Under the pieces are notes generated by a model. That model searched no databases. It was not told the DNA's origin and was given only the letters and a program-made list of their open reading frames with translations. From assembly GCA_003224995.1 (NCBI GenBank), contig QIAI01000576.1, positions 1 to 5,352 of the forward strand: DNA of 5,352 bases. Direction: 5' to 3'. Both the position numbers and the translations under genes were made by a program. The DNA comes from Acidobacteriota bacterium (GTDB taxonomy: Bacteria; Acidobacteriota; Terriglobia; Terriglobales; Acidobacteriaceae). This document shows positions 1 through 5,052 of the stretch, one piece after another (the stretch's first letter is position 1; each line of letters starts with the position of its first letter).

Positions 1-710
1 AGATCGGCCTTGGCATCGTAGAGAAGCGATGCAATGTCGTACTGGAGCGCTCCTTTGCGGCCGCCCTGGTAGTCAACAAGGTAGGGTTGTCCTTCCACCA
101 GCATGACGTTGCGCGACTGGAAATCTCGATAGAGGAAATAATCCTGAGGCGCACTGAGCAGAAGCTCAGTCAGAATCTCGAAGTCATCTTCGAGCTTCTG
201 CTCGTTGAAAGGAATGCCGGCGAGGCGCAAGAAGTAATACTTGAAATAGTTCAGATCCCAGGCGATCGACTGGCGATCAAAGCGCCCGCGCGGATAGCAG
301 AAGCTGTAATCGAGATCGCGGCCGGCTTCTACCTGGAAGCGCGGCAGCACAGCCACTACCTTGCGATAGGCATCGCTCACCTTCGGAGCGATCTTCTCTC
401 CTGGCCGATTGCTGGATAAAAAATCGAATAGCGTGGTGTTGCCGAGATCCTGCTCGAGGTAGGCTCCTTGATCGAGATCTGCGCCATAAATTTCCGGCAC
501 GGGGAGATGGTGCTTCAGGAAATGACGGGTGAAGGCGAGGAAGGCGGCGTTCTCTTCCCGCACGTCGTGGATGATGCCAATGGCGCTCTGCTGGCCGTCC
601 GACAGGCGGACGATTTTTCGCCCAGAGCCCCCTAGGTCTCCCTGCAACTGAACTACACGCGTGGCTGGGCGATGGAAATGCTGTTCGAAAAGGGCGTTGA
701 GAACGTCCAT
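1..710 (-). CDS. APH/AmgK-type phosphotransferase, N-terminal part (3' end outside window)
   Basis: This is the first 236 residues of a kinase-like phosphotransferase of the aminoglycoside phosphotransferase (APH)/AmgK superfamily, probably cytosolic and acting on a small molecule such as a sugar. Visible motifs are the hinge-like YLEQDLGNTTLFDFL (residues 84-98), an aromatic block WDLNYFKYYFLRL (151-163), the catalytic loop YRDFQSRN (194-201, catalytic Asp196, metal-binding Asn201), and the DFG-equivalent VDYQGG (212-217, Asp213), followed by ALQYDIASLLYDAKAD. The WDLNYFKYYF block and the GGRKGALQYD stretch recall proteins in which this kinase is fused to a RapZ C-terminal-like domain; that half would lie left of position 1, so the fusion is inference. 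Start: the ATG at 710-708 fits the family's short N-terminus, although the frame stays open further upstream and no clear Shine-Dalgarno is seen. It is divergent from the osmC-like gene. Substrate unknown; AmgK-like amino-sugar or MurNAc kinase is one possibility. No frameshift was seen. Confidence 0.85.
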   Translation of the reverse strand, partial: MDVLNALFEQHFHRPATRVVQLQGDLGGSGRKIVRLSDGQQSAIGIIHDVREENAAFLAFTRHFLKHHLPVPEIYGADLDQGAYLEQDLGNTTLFDFLSSNRPGEKIAPKVSDAYRKVVAVLPRFQVEAGRDLDYSFCYPRGRFDRQSIAWDLNYFKYYFLRLAGIPFNEQKLEDDFEILTELLLSAPQDYFLYRDFQSRNVMLVEGQPYLVDYQGGRKGALQYDIASLLYDAKAD

Positions 711-786
711 AGGTGATTGAACGGCACGATAAAGATAACATTCAGCGCGGTTTGAAGGCGTGCTGACAGGTTGCTTGATTGCTTCG

Positions 787-799
787 CCGCGATGCGCGG
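787..799. repeat. Short GC-rich hairpin
   Basis: CCGCG-ATG-CGCGG is a perfect 5-bp all-GC inverted repeat with a 3-nt loop. It lies about 80 bp upstream of the phosphotransferase start, so it may sit in that gene's promoter or leader. There is no adjacent T-run, so it is not a convincing terminator. Confidence 0.4.
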
Positions 800-806
800 T
801 AGTCCT

Positions 807-834
807 AACCGCAAAGACCGCCGCTAAAGCGGTT
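807..834. repeat. Nested inverted repeat AACCGC/GCGGTT
   Basis: AACCGC (807-812) pairs with GCGGTT (829-834) across 16 nt. The same right arm can instead pair with a closer ACCGC (817-821) or with CCGC (821-824, loop TAAA). On the plus strand it is followed by TTCTT, which loosely resembles an intrinsic terminator, but no plus-strand gene ends here. It is more likely part of the structured repeat block that continues to 1057. Confidence 0.35.
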
Positions 835-853
835 TCTTAACATACTGCTCTAT

Positions 854-873
854 GGCACCCCTGAAGGTGTGCC
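854..873. repeat. Stem-loop heading the tandem repeat array
   Basis: GGCACCCC-TGAA-GGTGTGCC forms an 8-bp stem with one mismatch (C859 against T868) and a 4-nt loop. It abuts the first 25-bp unit at 874. Its position suggests it belongs to the same repeat element. I have a loose memory of similar GGCACC-type hairpins followed by a CTGATAC-like sequence between genes of Acidobacteriota, which I cannot verify here. Confidence 0.55.
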
Positions 874-1057
874 CTGATACGAGCAAAAGTAAAAGCTTCT
901 GACGCAGCAAAAGCAGAACCCCTCTGACACGAGCAAAAAGCACAACAAAAGCAAGTTTCTGACACGCGCAAAACTAAAGCTTGTGACACGAGCAACAGCA
1001 AAAGCTTCTGATACGAGCAAAAGCACAACCCTCTGATAAGACGTAAGGCAAAACCTT
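874..1057. repeat. Degenerate 25-bp tandem repeat, about seven units
   Basis: Units begin at 874, 899, 924, 959, 983, 1008 and 1033, with lengths 25, 25, 35, 24, 25, 25 and 25. Most open with CTGAYACGAGCAAAAGC (Y = C or T) followed by a variable tail, often AAAAGCTT or ACAACCCT. The third unit carries a 10-bp insertion, the fourth is one base short, and the last is strongly decayed (CTGATAAGACG). The divergence points to an old array. The unit length is not a multiple of three and the sequence lies between divergent genes, so a coding role is unlikely. It has no CRISPR character, because there are no constant repeats with unique spacers. Function unknown. Confidence 0.75.
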
Positions 1058-1061
1058 TTTA

Positions 1062-1094
1062 AAGCCGCGAACGAAAACCGAGCAAGCCGCGAAC
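1062..1094. repeat. 11-bp direct repeat AAGCCGCGAAC
   Basis: AAGCCGCGAAC occurs exactly at 1062-1072 and again at 1084-1094, a 22-bp period. It follows directly after the 25-bp array and may be a diverged continuation of it or a separate small duplication. Confidence 0.45.
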
Positions 1095-1235
1095 CCCGAG
1101 CTTTTTCGCAGCCTGTTCAAGTCCATCCCGTTCCAGATCGGGAAAGCACTGGTCGGGTTTACTTCCGTTTACGCTGATCGCCTGCGTGACCCGCATCAGA
1201 GTCGGGCTATGTTAGAGAGTGCGAAGCTGGCGACC

Positions 1236-1240
1236 GGAGG
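1236..1240 (+). promoter_or_regulatory. Ribosome binding site of the OsmC gene
   Basis: GGAGG lies 5 nt before the ATG at 1246. It decides the start against the GTG at 1219, which would add nine residues and place this site inside the coding sequence. A weak sigma70-like pair lies further upstream: GTGACC (1186-1191), 16 nt, TATGTT (1208-1213). Confidence 0.7.
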
Positions 1241-1245
1241 CCATT

Positions 1246-1668
1246 ATGGAGGTCATCGTCGAGCACTTAGGAGCTGTGCAATTTGAGATCAAAGCGCGCG
1301 GCCACATCATCGTAACCGACCAGCCGCGGGAGAACGGCGGGTTCGACGAGGGCATGACGCCGCCGGAGTTGCTGTTGGCGTCACTGGGATCGTGTGCAGC
1401 GTTTTATGCGGCGCAATATCTGCGCAAGCACAACCTGGCCAGCGAAGGTACCCGCGTGCGCGTGACCGCGGAGAAAGCAAAGAATCCGGCCCGCGTCGAT
1501 CGCTTTCACATCGCCGTGGAGATGCCGGCGCTGCTGGATGACCGGCATCGGGAAGGCGTGCAGGATGCCGTGCATCGCTGCCTGATTCACAACACGCTGC
1601 AGCATCCACCGCATATCGAATTCGAGTTCAACACCCTGGAGATGGTGCCTGCGACCACCAGAACCTAA
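1246..1668 (+). CDS. OsmC/Ohr family peroxiredoxin-like protein
   Basis: The 140-residue product has the normal length of the OsmC/Ohr family, cytosolic thiol peroxidases that reduce organic hydroperoxides. The N-terminal half is a beta-rich segment ending in the motif TPPELLLASLGSCAAF (38-53), with Glu41 and the first redox Cys50 at the start of the central helix. The second conserved cysteine, Cys112, lies in HRCLIHNTL (110-118), equivalent to the usual CxxHNTL motif. With both cysteines present, the protein is predicted to be an active peroxidase of the general OsmC type (YhfA-like or OsmC-like) rather than clearly Ohr; the exact subfamily is not settled. There is no signal peptide. Start chosen at ATG 1246 because of the well-placed GGAGG. 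It is divergent from the phosphotransferase and convergent with the broken ubiX, so it is probably transcribed alone. Confidence 0.92.
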   Translation: MEVIVEHLGAVQFEIKARGHIIVTDQPRENGGFDEGMTPPELLLASLGSCAAFYAAQYLRKHNLASEGTRVRVTAEKAKNPARVDRFHIAVEMPALLDDRHREGVQDAVHRCLIHNTLQHPPHIEFEFNTLEMVPATTRT

Positions 1669-1713
1669 TCCCTGATTGCGCGAAAACCGGGCCGCCCCTC
1701 CGAGTCTCCCCGA

Positions 1714-1727
1714 CCGGACATGTCCGG
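1714..1727. repeat. Perfect 14-bp palindrome CCGGACATGTCCGG
   Basis: This self-complementary sequence sits in the middle of the 145-bp spacer between the convergent OsmC and ubiX genes. As RNA it could form a 5-bp stem (CCGGA/TCCGG) with a CATG loop from either strand, which would suit a bidirectional transcription end, but there is no U-run on either side. A binding site for a dimeric protein is the alternative. Confidence 0.5.
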
Positions 1728-1779
1728 ATGCTATCTAGCCGTTGACCATTCTCCCGCCTAGACTCGAACTCTCCCCAAA

Positions 1780-1796
1780 GGGAAAACTCGCTTCCC
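1780..1796. repeat. Weak hairpin GGGAA/TTCCC
   Basis: GGGAA (1780-1784) and TTCCC (1792-1796) pair across a 7-nt loop, just beyond the stop codon of the minus-strand ubiX remnant. It may help end ubiX transcription but lacks a T-tract, so the call is weak. Confidence 0.3.
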
Positions 1797-1813
1797 GGTA
1801 AGTTGTTGTGTGA

Positions 1814-2333
1814 TCAGGATTTCCAGCGATAAGCGTCGGGTTGCGGCAGGCCCAGATGGGCCAGCAGCCGGTAAGCGAATTCGCGGGCCAGATCATCTAA
1901 CGAAGTAGGGCGATTGTAGAAGGTCGGCATCAAGGGGAAGACGGTAGCGCCGGCATCGGCGGCTTTGTACATATTGCGAATGTGAACCTTATGCAACGGG
2001 GTCTCGCGCACGCACAGCAGGAGAGGCCTTTTTTCTTTGAGAGTTACATCGGCAGCGCGTTCGATGACCGCTGGCCACGTTGGCGCCGATGTCGGTGTTG
2101 GCTTGGGAATGAATTTTGCGACTGGGCTTGCCCAACAGCTGGCCGACTACATTGTTGCGGCCGCGCAGGTCGAGTTCTTCGGCAAGAACGCGCAGCCCAC
2201 TGTCGGAGGCGATGAAGTTCACGGTTTTGATACGAGCATCATGTTCAACCGCGAGCAGAAAGTGTTTGAGAAAAATCGAGCCGCTGGCCCCGGTAGTGGC
2301 GATGGTGAGGTTCTGGGGCGGCTGGTTGGGCAA
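1814..2333 (-). pseudogene. ubiX: Broken UbiX-family flavin prenyltransferase (internal deletion and frameshift)
   Basis: UbiX joins a dimethylallyl group to FMN to make prenyl-FMN, the cofactor of UbiD-type decarboxylases. The first 89 codons (2333-2067) give NLTIATTGASGSIF with the flavin-binding TGASGS motif, then FIASDSGLRVLAEELDL and DIGANVASG. The last 83 codons (2065-1817) give IERAADVTLKEKRPL, then CVRETPLHKVHIRNM and PLMPTFYNRP, all typical of the family's C-terminal half. Between them the usual stretch of about 28 residues (normally with the TDGM...PCSM.TL motif) is absent and the frame shifts: reading on in the first frame gives unrelated residues and a stop at 1989. The remaining 172 codons plus about 28 match a normal 200-residue UbiX. 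The TTG start at 2333 is preferred because AAGGAG lies 5 nt upstream and a good promoter precedes it; the GTG at 2420 lies upstream of that promoter. A sequence or assembly error could mimic this. No ubiD partner is in the window. Confidence 0.85.
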
Positions 2334-2338
2334 AGGAA

Positions 2339-2344
2339 CTCCTT
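2339..2344 (-). promoter_or_regulatory. Ribosome binding site of ubiX
   Basis: AAGGAG reads on the minus strand from 2344 to 2339, five nucleotides before the TTG at 2333. It is near-ideal and supports the TTG start over an upstream GTG. Confidence 0.65.
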
Positions 2345-2366
2345 GGGCAATAGTCCGGAAGTTCCG

Positions 2367-2396
2367 AGCATAGGGAGGCTGCGGACGGGAAGTCAA
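2367..2396 (-). promoter_or_regulatory. Sigma70-type promoter of ubiX
   Basis: On the minus strand, TTGACT (2396-2391) is followed by an 18-nt spacer and TATGCT (2372-2367): 5/6 and 4/6 matches to the consensus. Transcription would start near 2360, about 16 nt before the AAGGAG and 27 nt before the TTG codon. The promoter lies in the divergent spacer and looks intact although the gene it serves is broken. Confidence 0.6.
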
Positions 2397-2409
2397 GGCG
2401 GGAGCCTTG
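2394..2409. repeat. Hairpin CAAGGC-GGGA-GCCTTG in the ubiX/chaN-like spacer
   Basis: A perfect 6-bp stem with a 4-nt loop (GGGA on the plus strand, a GNRA-class tetraloop) ends 26 nt before the ATG of the ChaN-like gene. Its left arm overlaps the -35 hexamer of the minus-strand ubiX promoter. It could be an operator acting on both genes, or a leader structure of the plus-strand transcript. Confidence 0.45.
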
Positions 2410-2435
2410 GCATCGGGCACGTTCCTCGGACCTGA

Positions 2436-4088
2436 ATGGCGAACCCTTCACACCTGCGATCGCGACGCTCTGCCGCACAGTTGCATGCGCTGGAGGGGGT
2501 GGAACGCGAGATCCGCGCCAATGATCACAACGGGCGGCGGAAATACCTGAAGGATTTCAGCGCAGCGTATCGCACCTATCAAGCCGTGATTGATTCGGAG
2601 CGGGTGCAAAACGCGGTTCGCGAGTCTGATCTGGTCCTTATCGGCGACTATCACGCCCTTCCAGCATGCCAACAGTTCACCGGGTCCCTATTGGAACAAG
2701 AGGCGATTGCGGGCGAACGGCCAGTGGTGCTTGGACTGGAAACAATTTTCGCCCGCGACCAGCACATCCTGGACGAATGGTGGCGGCGCGACATCGACGA
2801 AAACGAATTGCGCGAGCGCATGCGCTTCCAGCTGGATTGGGGATATGACTGGGAGCCTTTCTACCGGCTGCTGATTACGGCCCGGGAACACTGCGAAGCC
2901 CTCTACGGACTGGACTGCATGCCGCGGGAAGACCTGAGAAAGATCGGGGCACGCGACCGGCATGCTGCGGAGAAGCTGGCTGAAATTCGGCAGCGGCATC
3001 CGGGAGCGGCGATCTTTGTGCTGTTTGGCGATTCTCACCTGGCTCCGGCGCACATGCCGCGCGAAGTGCGCGCGCTGTTGCCCGAGGCGCGCACACTCAC
3101 GCTGTTACAGAACGTGGACGCGCTTTACTGGCGAGCTGCCGGGGAGCGGCATGATCGAGTGGAGGCGGTGCAGGTAGAAGACAACGTGATTTGCGTGTTT
3201 AATGCGACGCCGCTGGAAAAATATGAAAACTACCGGCTCTGTCTGGATCGTTGGCGCCGGGAAGAGTCCGACAAGCCGGACCTCGGACCCACCGTCTACA
3301 ACCTGATTGACGGCCTGGTGCGCTTTCTCGGCATCAATCGCTACTCGCCGCACAACACTACGCAACCCAAGTTCCTGGTCGACCTGTTGCCCGAAGTCTA
3401 TTACCGCTCTTCGGATGGGTTATTGCGGCGTTTGCTTTCCCGCAAAGGAGTGAGCGAGGAAGAGCGTGAAGCCATGCTGCAGCGGGTGGAAGATCGCGGC
3501 TGCGCGTACCTGCCACAGGTGAACGCCTTCTACATGCACGATTTCCAGATGCTGCATGCGTCCGAAGAAGCGACGCGTTTCTTGCATCACGCATGCCGTG
3601 GATTGCCGGCCCGGGTGACGGCGCGGGAGGAAGCCGCGGATGAGCCTTCAGGCGTTCTCTATCCCGCCCGGCCGGCATTGCGGGAAGCCGATTTGCGGGA
3701 CTTGATGGAGCAGACCCGCGAGGACATTGAGCGGCAGACGGGACTGACTTTTGCAGAATCCATGCGCGCGCTGGATTTTTTGTTGCTGCACCGGCTGCTG
3801 GAAATCGATGCCCGGCAATGCGAGCAAGTGCGCGGATCGCTGGACGAGGGCATTCGCAGCAGTGGAGCTAAGTTCGAGTACATTACCCAGCAGCTTGGCT
3901 ATTTACTGGGTTGCGATCTTTACGATGCCTACCTTGAAGGCCGCGTGACGCCTGGATTCGTGCGCGGACTCTTCCTTACCCACGTCGACGAACCCGGCAC
4001 CGCGCGCGAGGCCTACTTCACACTGGTCAGCCGTCTTCGCACGGTGCGCCGCAAAGGCCACTTTGCTGGCAAGAGCGTCGGCAAGTAG
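2436..4088 (+). CDS. ChaN/TIKI-like domain protein with long C-terminal extension
   Basis: This 550-residue protein has no signal peptide, lipobox or obvious membrane segment, so it is probably cytosolic. Residues about 60-225 resemble the ChaN-like haem-binding/uptake domain (DUF399), related to the TIKI/TraB/EreA fold. It has an opening strand and motif LVLIGDYHALPA (66-77, GDYH at 70-73), VVLGLE (97-102, Glu102), and the closing FVLFGDSHLAP (194-204, GDSH at 198-201). The two G-D-x-H motifs and the Glu are the likely ligand or metal-binding residues. The remaining 325 residues (about 226-550) are not recognised. They begin with a Trp/Tyr-rich segment (YWRAAGERHD, ATPLEKYENYRLCLDRWRRE), include NRYSPHNTTQPKFLVDLLPEVYY (301-323) and are helix-rich and highly charged at the end. 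Known ChaN proteins are roughly 200-300 residues and often lipoproteins, so this is a long, non-exported variant. An in-frame TGA abuts the ATG at 2436, so the start cannot lie upstream; the Shine-Dalgarno is poor. Biochemical role unknown. Confidence 0.85.
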   Translation: MANPSHLRSRRSAAQLHALEGVEREIRANDHNGRRKYLKDFSAAYRTYQAVIDSERVQNAVRESDLVLIGDYHALPACQQFTGSLLEQEAIAGERPVVLGLETIFARDQHILDEWWRRDIDENELRERMRFQLDWGYDWEPFYRLLITAREHCEALYGLDCMPREDLRKIGARDRHAAEKLAEIRQRHPGAAIFVLFGDSHLAPAHMPREVRALLPEARTLTLLQNVDALYWRAAGERHDRVEAVQVEDNVICVFNATPLEKYENYRLCLDRWRREESDKPDLGPTVYNLIDGLVRFLGINRYSPHNTTQPKFLVDLLPEVYYRSSDGLLRRLLSRKGVSEEEREAMLQRVEDRGCAYLPQVNAFYMHDFQMLHASEEATRFLHHACRGLPARVTAREEAADEPSGVLYPARPALREADLRDLMEQTREDIERQTGLTFAESMRALDFLLLHRLLEIDARQCEQVRGSLDEGIRSSGAKFEYITQQLGYLLGCDLYDAYLEGRVTPGFVRGLFLTHVDEPGTAREAYFTLVSRLRTVRRKGHFAGKSVGK

Positions 4089-4108
4089 AAGGTCCAGACA
4101 AAACCTTC
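4088..4108 (+). terminator. Possible terminator hairpin after the ChaN-like gene
   Basis: GAAGGT (4088-4093) and ACCTTC (4103-4108) form a 6-bp stem with a 9-nt loop, starting on the last base of the ChaN-like stop codon. Only CATAATT follows, not a U-run, so this is at best a weak or factor-assisted terminator. Confidence 0.35.
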
Positions 4109-4112
4109 CATA

Positions 4113-4135
4113 ATTCCGCGACCTTGGTGCGGAAT
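4113..4135. promoter_or_regulatory. Inverted repeat ATTCCGC-N9-GCGGAAT, candidate operator
   Basis: A perfect 7-bp inverted repeat with a 9-nt centre (arms 4113-4119 and 4129-4135) ends three bases before the -35 hexamer of the hydrolase promoter. Arm centres lie 16 bp apart, more than one helical turn. This position suits an activator or repressor dimer. An RNA hairpin ending the upstream transcript is the alternative, but no T-run follows. Confidence 0.5.
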
Positions 4136-4138
4136 CGA

Positions 4139-4167
4139 TTGACACCCCTTCTCTCTCCGCATACTTT
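4139..4167 (+). promoter_or_regulatory. Sigma70-type promoter of the metallo-hydrolase gene
   Basis: TTGACA (4139-4144) matches the -35 consensus fully. The -10 is either TACTTT (4162-4167, 17-nt spacer) or CATACT (4160-4165, 15-nt spacer, closer to TATAAT). Transcription would start around 4173, leaving a leader of about 28 nt. This makes the hydrolase separately transcribed from the ChaN-like gene upstream. Confidence 0.6.
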
Positions 4168-4189
4168 GGGTCTCCCCGAAAAATCACGC

Positions 4190-4194
4190 GGAGG
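4190..4194 (+). promoter_or_regulatory. Ribosome binding site of the metallo-hydrolase
   Basis: GGAGG lies 6 nt before the ATG at 4201. The string GGAGGACCTCC (4190-4200) is a palindrome around a central A, so the site abuts its own complement; a hairpin cannot close with a one-base loop. Confidence 0.75.
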
Positions 4195-4200
4195 ACCTCC

Positions 4201-5052
4201 ATGGCATCACAACTGAAGGGCTTTTCGGTGGGCGAGATACAGTGTGTGGCCCTGAACGACGGGACGCTCAATTACCCCCCGGAGTGGTTTTTCTCCAACG
4301 TCAATCCGGAGGAAGTCAAAACCAGCCTCTGCGATCACCGCCTCCCCGCAGATCTTGTGGAAAGCCCGTACACCTGCTTGCTGATAAAAAGCGGAAAACA
4401 TCGAGTCCTGATTGATACCGGCGCGGATGGGCTGGCGCCCACGACTGGAGATCTTTTCAGAGCCCTGACGGCGGCGAAAGTGTCGCCGGCGGAAGTTACA
4501 CATGTAGTTTTGACGCATGGGCATCCGGATCACATTGGAGGGGTACTTGAGGAATCAGGCAAGCCGGCGTTTGCGAATGCGCAATATGTGATGTCGAAGA
4601 CGGAGTGGGATTTCTGGATGGGGACTCCGGATTTCAGCCGCACCAATCTGGACGAGATGATGCAGCAGATGATGCTGGGAGCGACCGAGAAGAATCTTCC
4701 GCCGCTGAAGTCTCGAATGGAACTGGTCGAAGGCGAGAAGGAGGTTGTGCCGGGAGTCTCAGTTATTCCGGCACCCGGCCATACACCGGGACATTTCGCG
4801 GTGTTCATTGCATCGGGCAAGCAGCAGTTACTGCATATGGCGGACGCGGTGCTGCATCCGCTGCACCTGGAGAACCCCACGTGGCGATCAATGTTTGATC
4901 TGGATCCAGAGAATGCCGGGGAGACGCGGCGCCGGTTGCTCGATCGAGTGACGGCGGACAGCCTGGAAGTGCTGGCCTATCACTTTCCTTTTCCGGGGCT
5001 CGGGCATGTTGAGCGTTCCGGGCAGGCCTGGAAGTGGCGCGCCGAGGGTTAG
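4201..5052 (+). CDS. Metallo-beta-lactamase-fold hydrolase
   Basis: The 283-residue product is a complete MBL-fold metallo-hydrolase. The first metal motif is THGHPDHIGG (105-114) with His106, His108, Asp110 and His111. The other ligands are His194 in PGHTPGH (192-198), the bridging Asp215 in HMADAV (212-217), and the late His261 in YHFPFPG (260-266). The preceding LIDTGAD (70-76) is the usual strand before the active site. This complete set predicts two metals, probably zinc. The layout (HxHxDH, GHTPGH, ADAV, YHFPFPG) resembles the AHL-lactonase/phosphotriesterase-like branch rather than true beta-lactamases, but the substrate cannot be read from the sequence. There is no signal peptide, so a cytosolic enzyme. 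The 140s-170s hold a Met-rich insert (DEMMQQMMLG, 151-160) that may cap the active site. Start fixed by GGAGG 6 nt upstream. The gene is convergent with the PPOX gene and overlaps its annotated stop by 4 bp. Confidence 0.93.
   Translation: MASQLKGFSVGEIQCVALNDGTLNYPPEWFFSNVNPEEVKTSLCDHRLPADLVESPYTCLLIKSGKHRVLIDTGADGLAPTTGDLFRALTAAKVSPAEVTHVVLTHGHPDHIGGVLEESGKPAFANAQYVMSKTEWDFWMGTPDFSRTNLDEMMQQMMLGATEKNLPPLKSRMELVEGEKEVVPGVSVIPAPGHTPGHFAVFIASGKQQLLHMADAVLHPLHLENPTWRSMFDLDPENAGETRRRLLDRVTADSLEVLAYHFPFPGLGHVERSGQAWKWRAEG

Larger units (their letters stand above)
711..1245. other. Divergent intergenic region with hairpins and repeats
   Basis: This 535-bp stretch separates the leftward phosphotransferase from the rightward OsmC gene and has no convincing protein-coding gene. 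It holds two GC hairpins (787-799 and 807-834), a stem-loop (854-873) leading a degenerate 25-bp tandem array (874-1057), an 11-bp direct repeat (1062-1094), a weak 5-bp inverted repeat TCCCG/CGGGA (1126-1143) and the OsmC leader. An open frame on the minus strand (837-1028) only reads through the repeats. A plus-strand frame after the stop at 1044-1046 has a protein-like look around 1100-1200 but lacks a sensible start and was not recognised. Confidence 0.7.

Noticed and set aside
837..1028. Cys- and Leu-rich 63-residue minus-strand open frame
   Set aside because: It is only the reverse reading of the 25-bp repeats. Unit length is not a multiple of three, there is no Shine-Dalgarno, and the composition is repeat-driven.
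874..1057. CRISPR array
   Set aside because: Units are directly adjacent, degenerate and A-rich, with no constant repeat separated by unique spacers; no cas gene is present.
1045..1060. Terminator-like AAGG-CAAAA-CCTTTTT
   Set aside because: The stem is only 4 bp with two G-C pairs, and no plus-strand gene ends upstream; it is a decayed repeat unit followed by a T-run.
1047..1245. Plus-strand open frame reading ELFRSLFKSIPFQIGKALVG and onward
   Set aside because: It looks somewhat protein-like, but the first ATG lies at its far end, it runs through the OsmC ribosome binding site, and no family was recognised. At most it is an unrecognised gene remnant.
1741..1770. Promoter-like TTGACC after the OsmC gene
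   Set aside because: The only -10-like match (TAGACT) is 11 nt away, and it would read antisense into ubiX.
2029..2037. Programmed frameshifting in ubiX at the A-run in AAAGAAAAAAGG
   Set aside because: The break in homology is upstream at about 2066, and a conserved block is physically missing, which slippage cannot restore.
1989..2420. A separate 143-residue minus-strand gene
   Set aside because: It is the N-terminal frame of the broken ubiX plus an unrelated out-of-frame tail. The GTG start lies upstream of the likely promoter, and residues before NLTIATTG are not family-like.
2037..2435. 132-residue plus-strand open frame ending just before the ChaN-like ATG
   Set aside because: It is antisense to ubiX, whose minus-strand reading has clear homology; its TGA abutting the next ATG is chance.
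4190..4200. GGAGGACCTCC as a hairpin hiding the ribosome binding site
   Set aside because: Only one base separates the arms, so no intramolecular loop can close.
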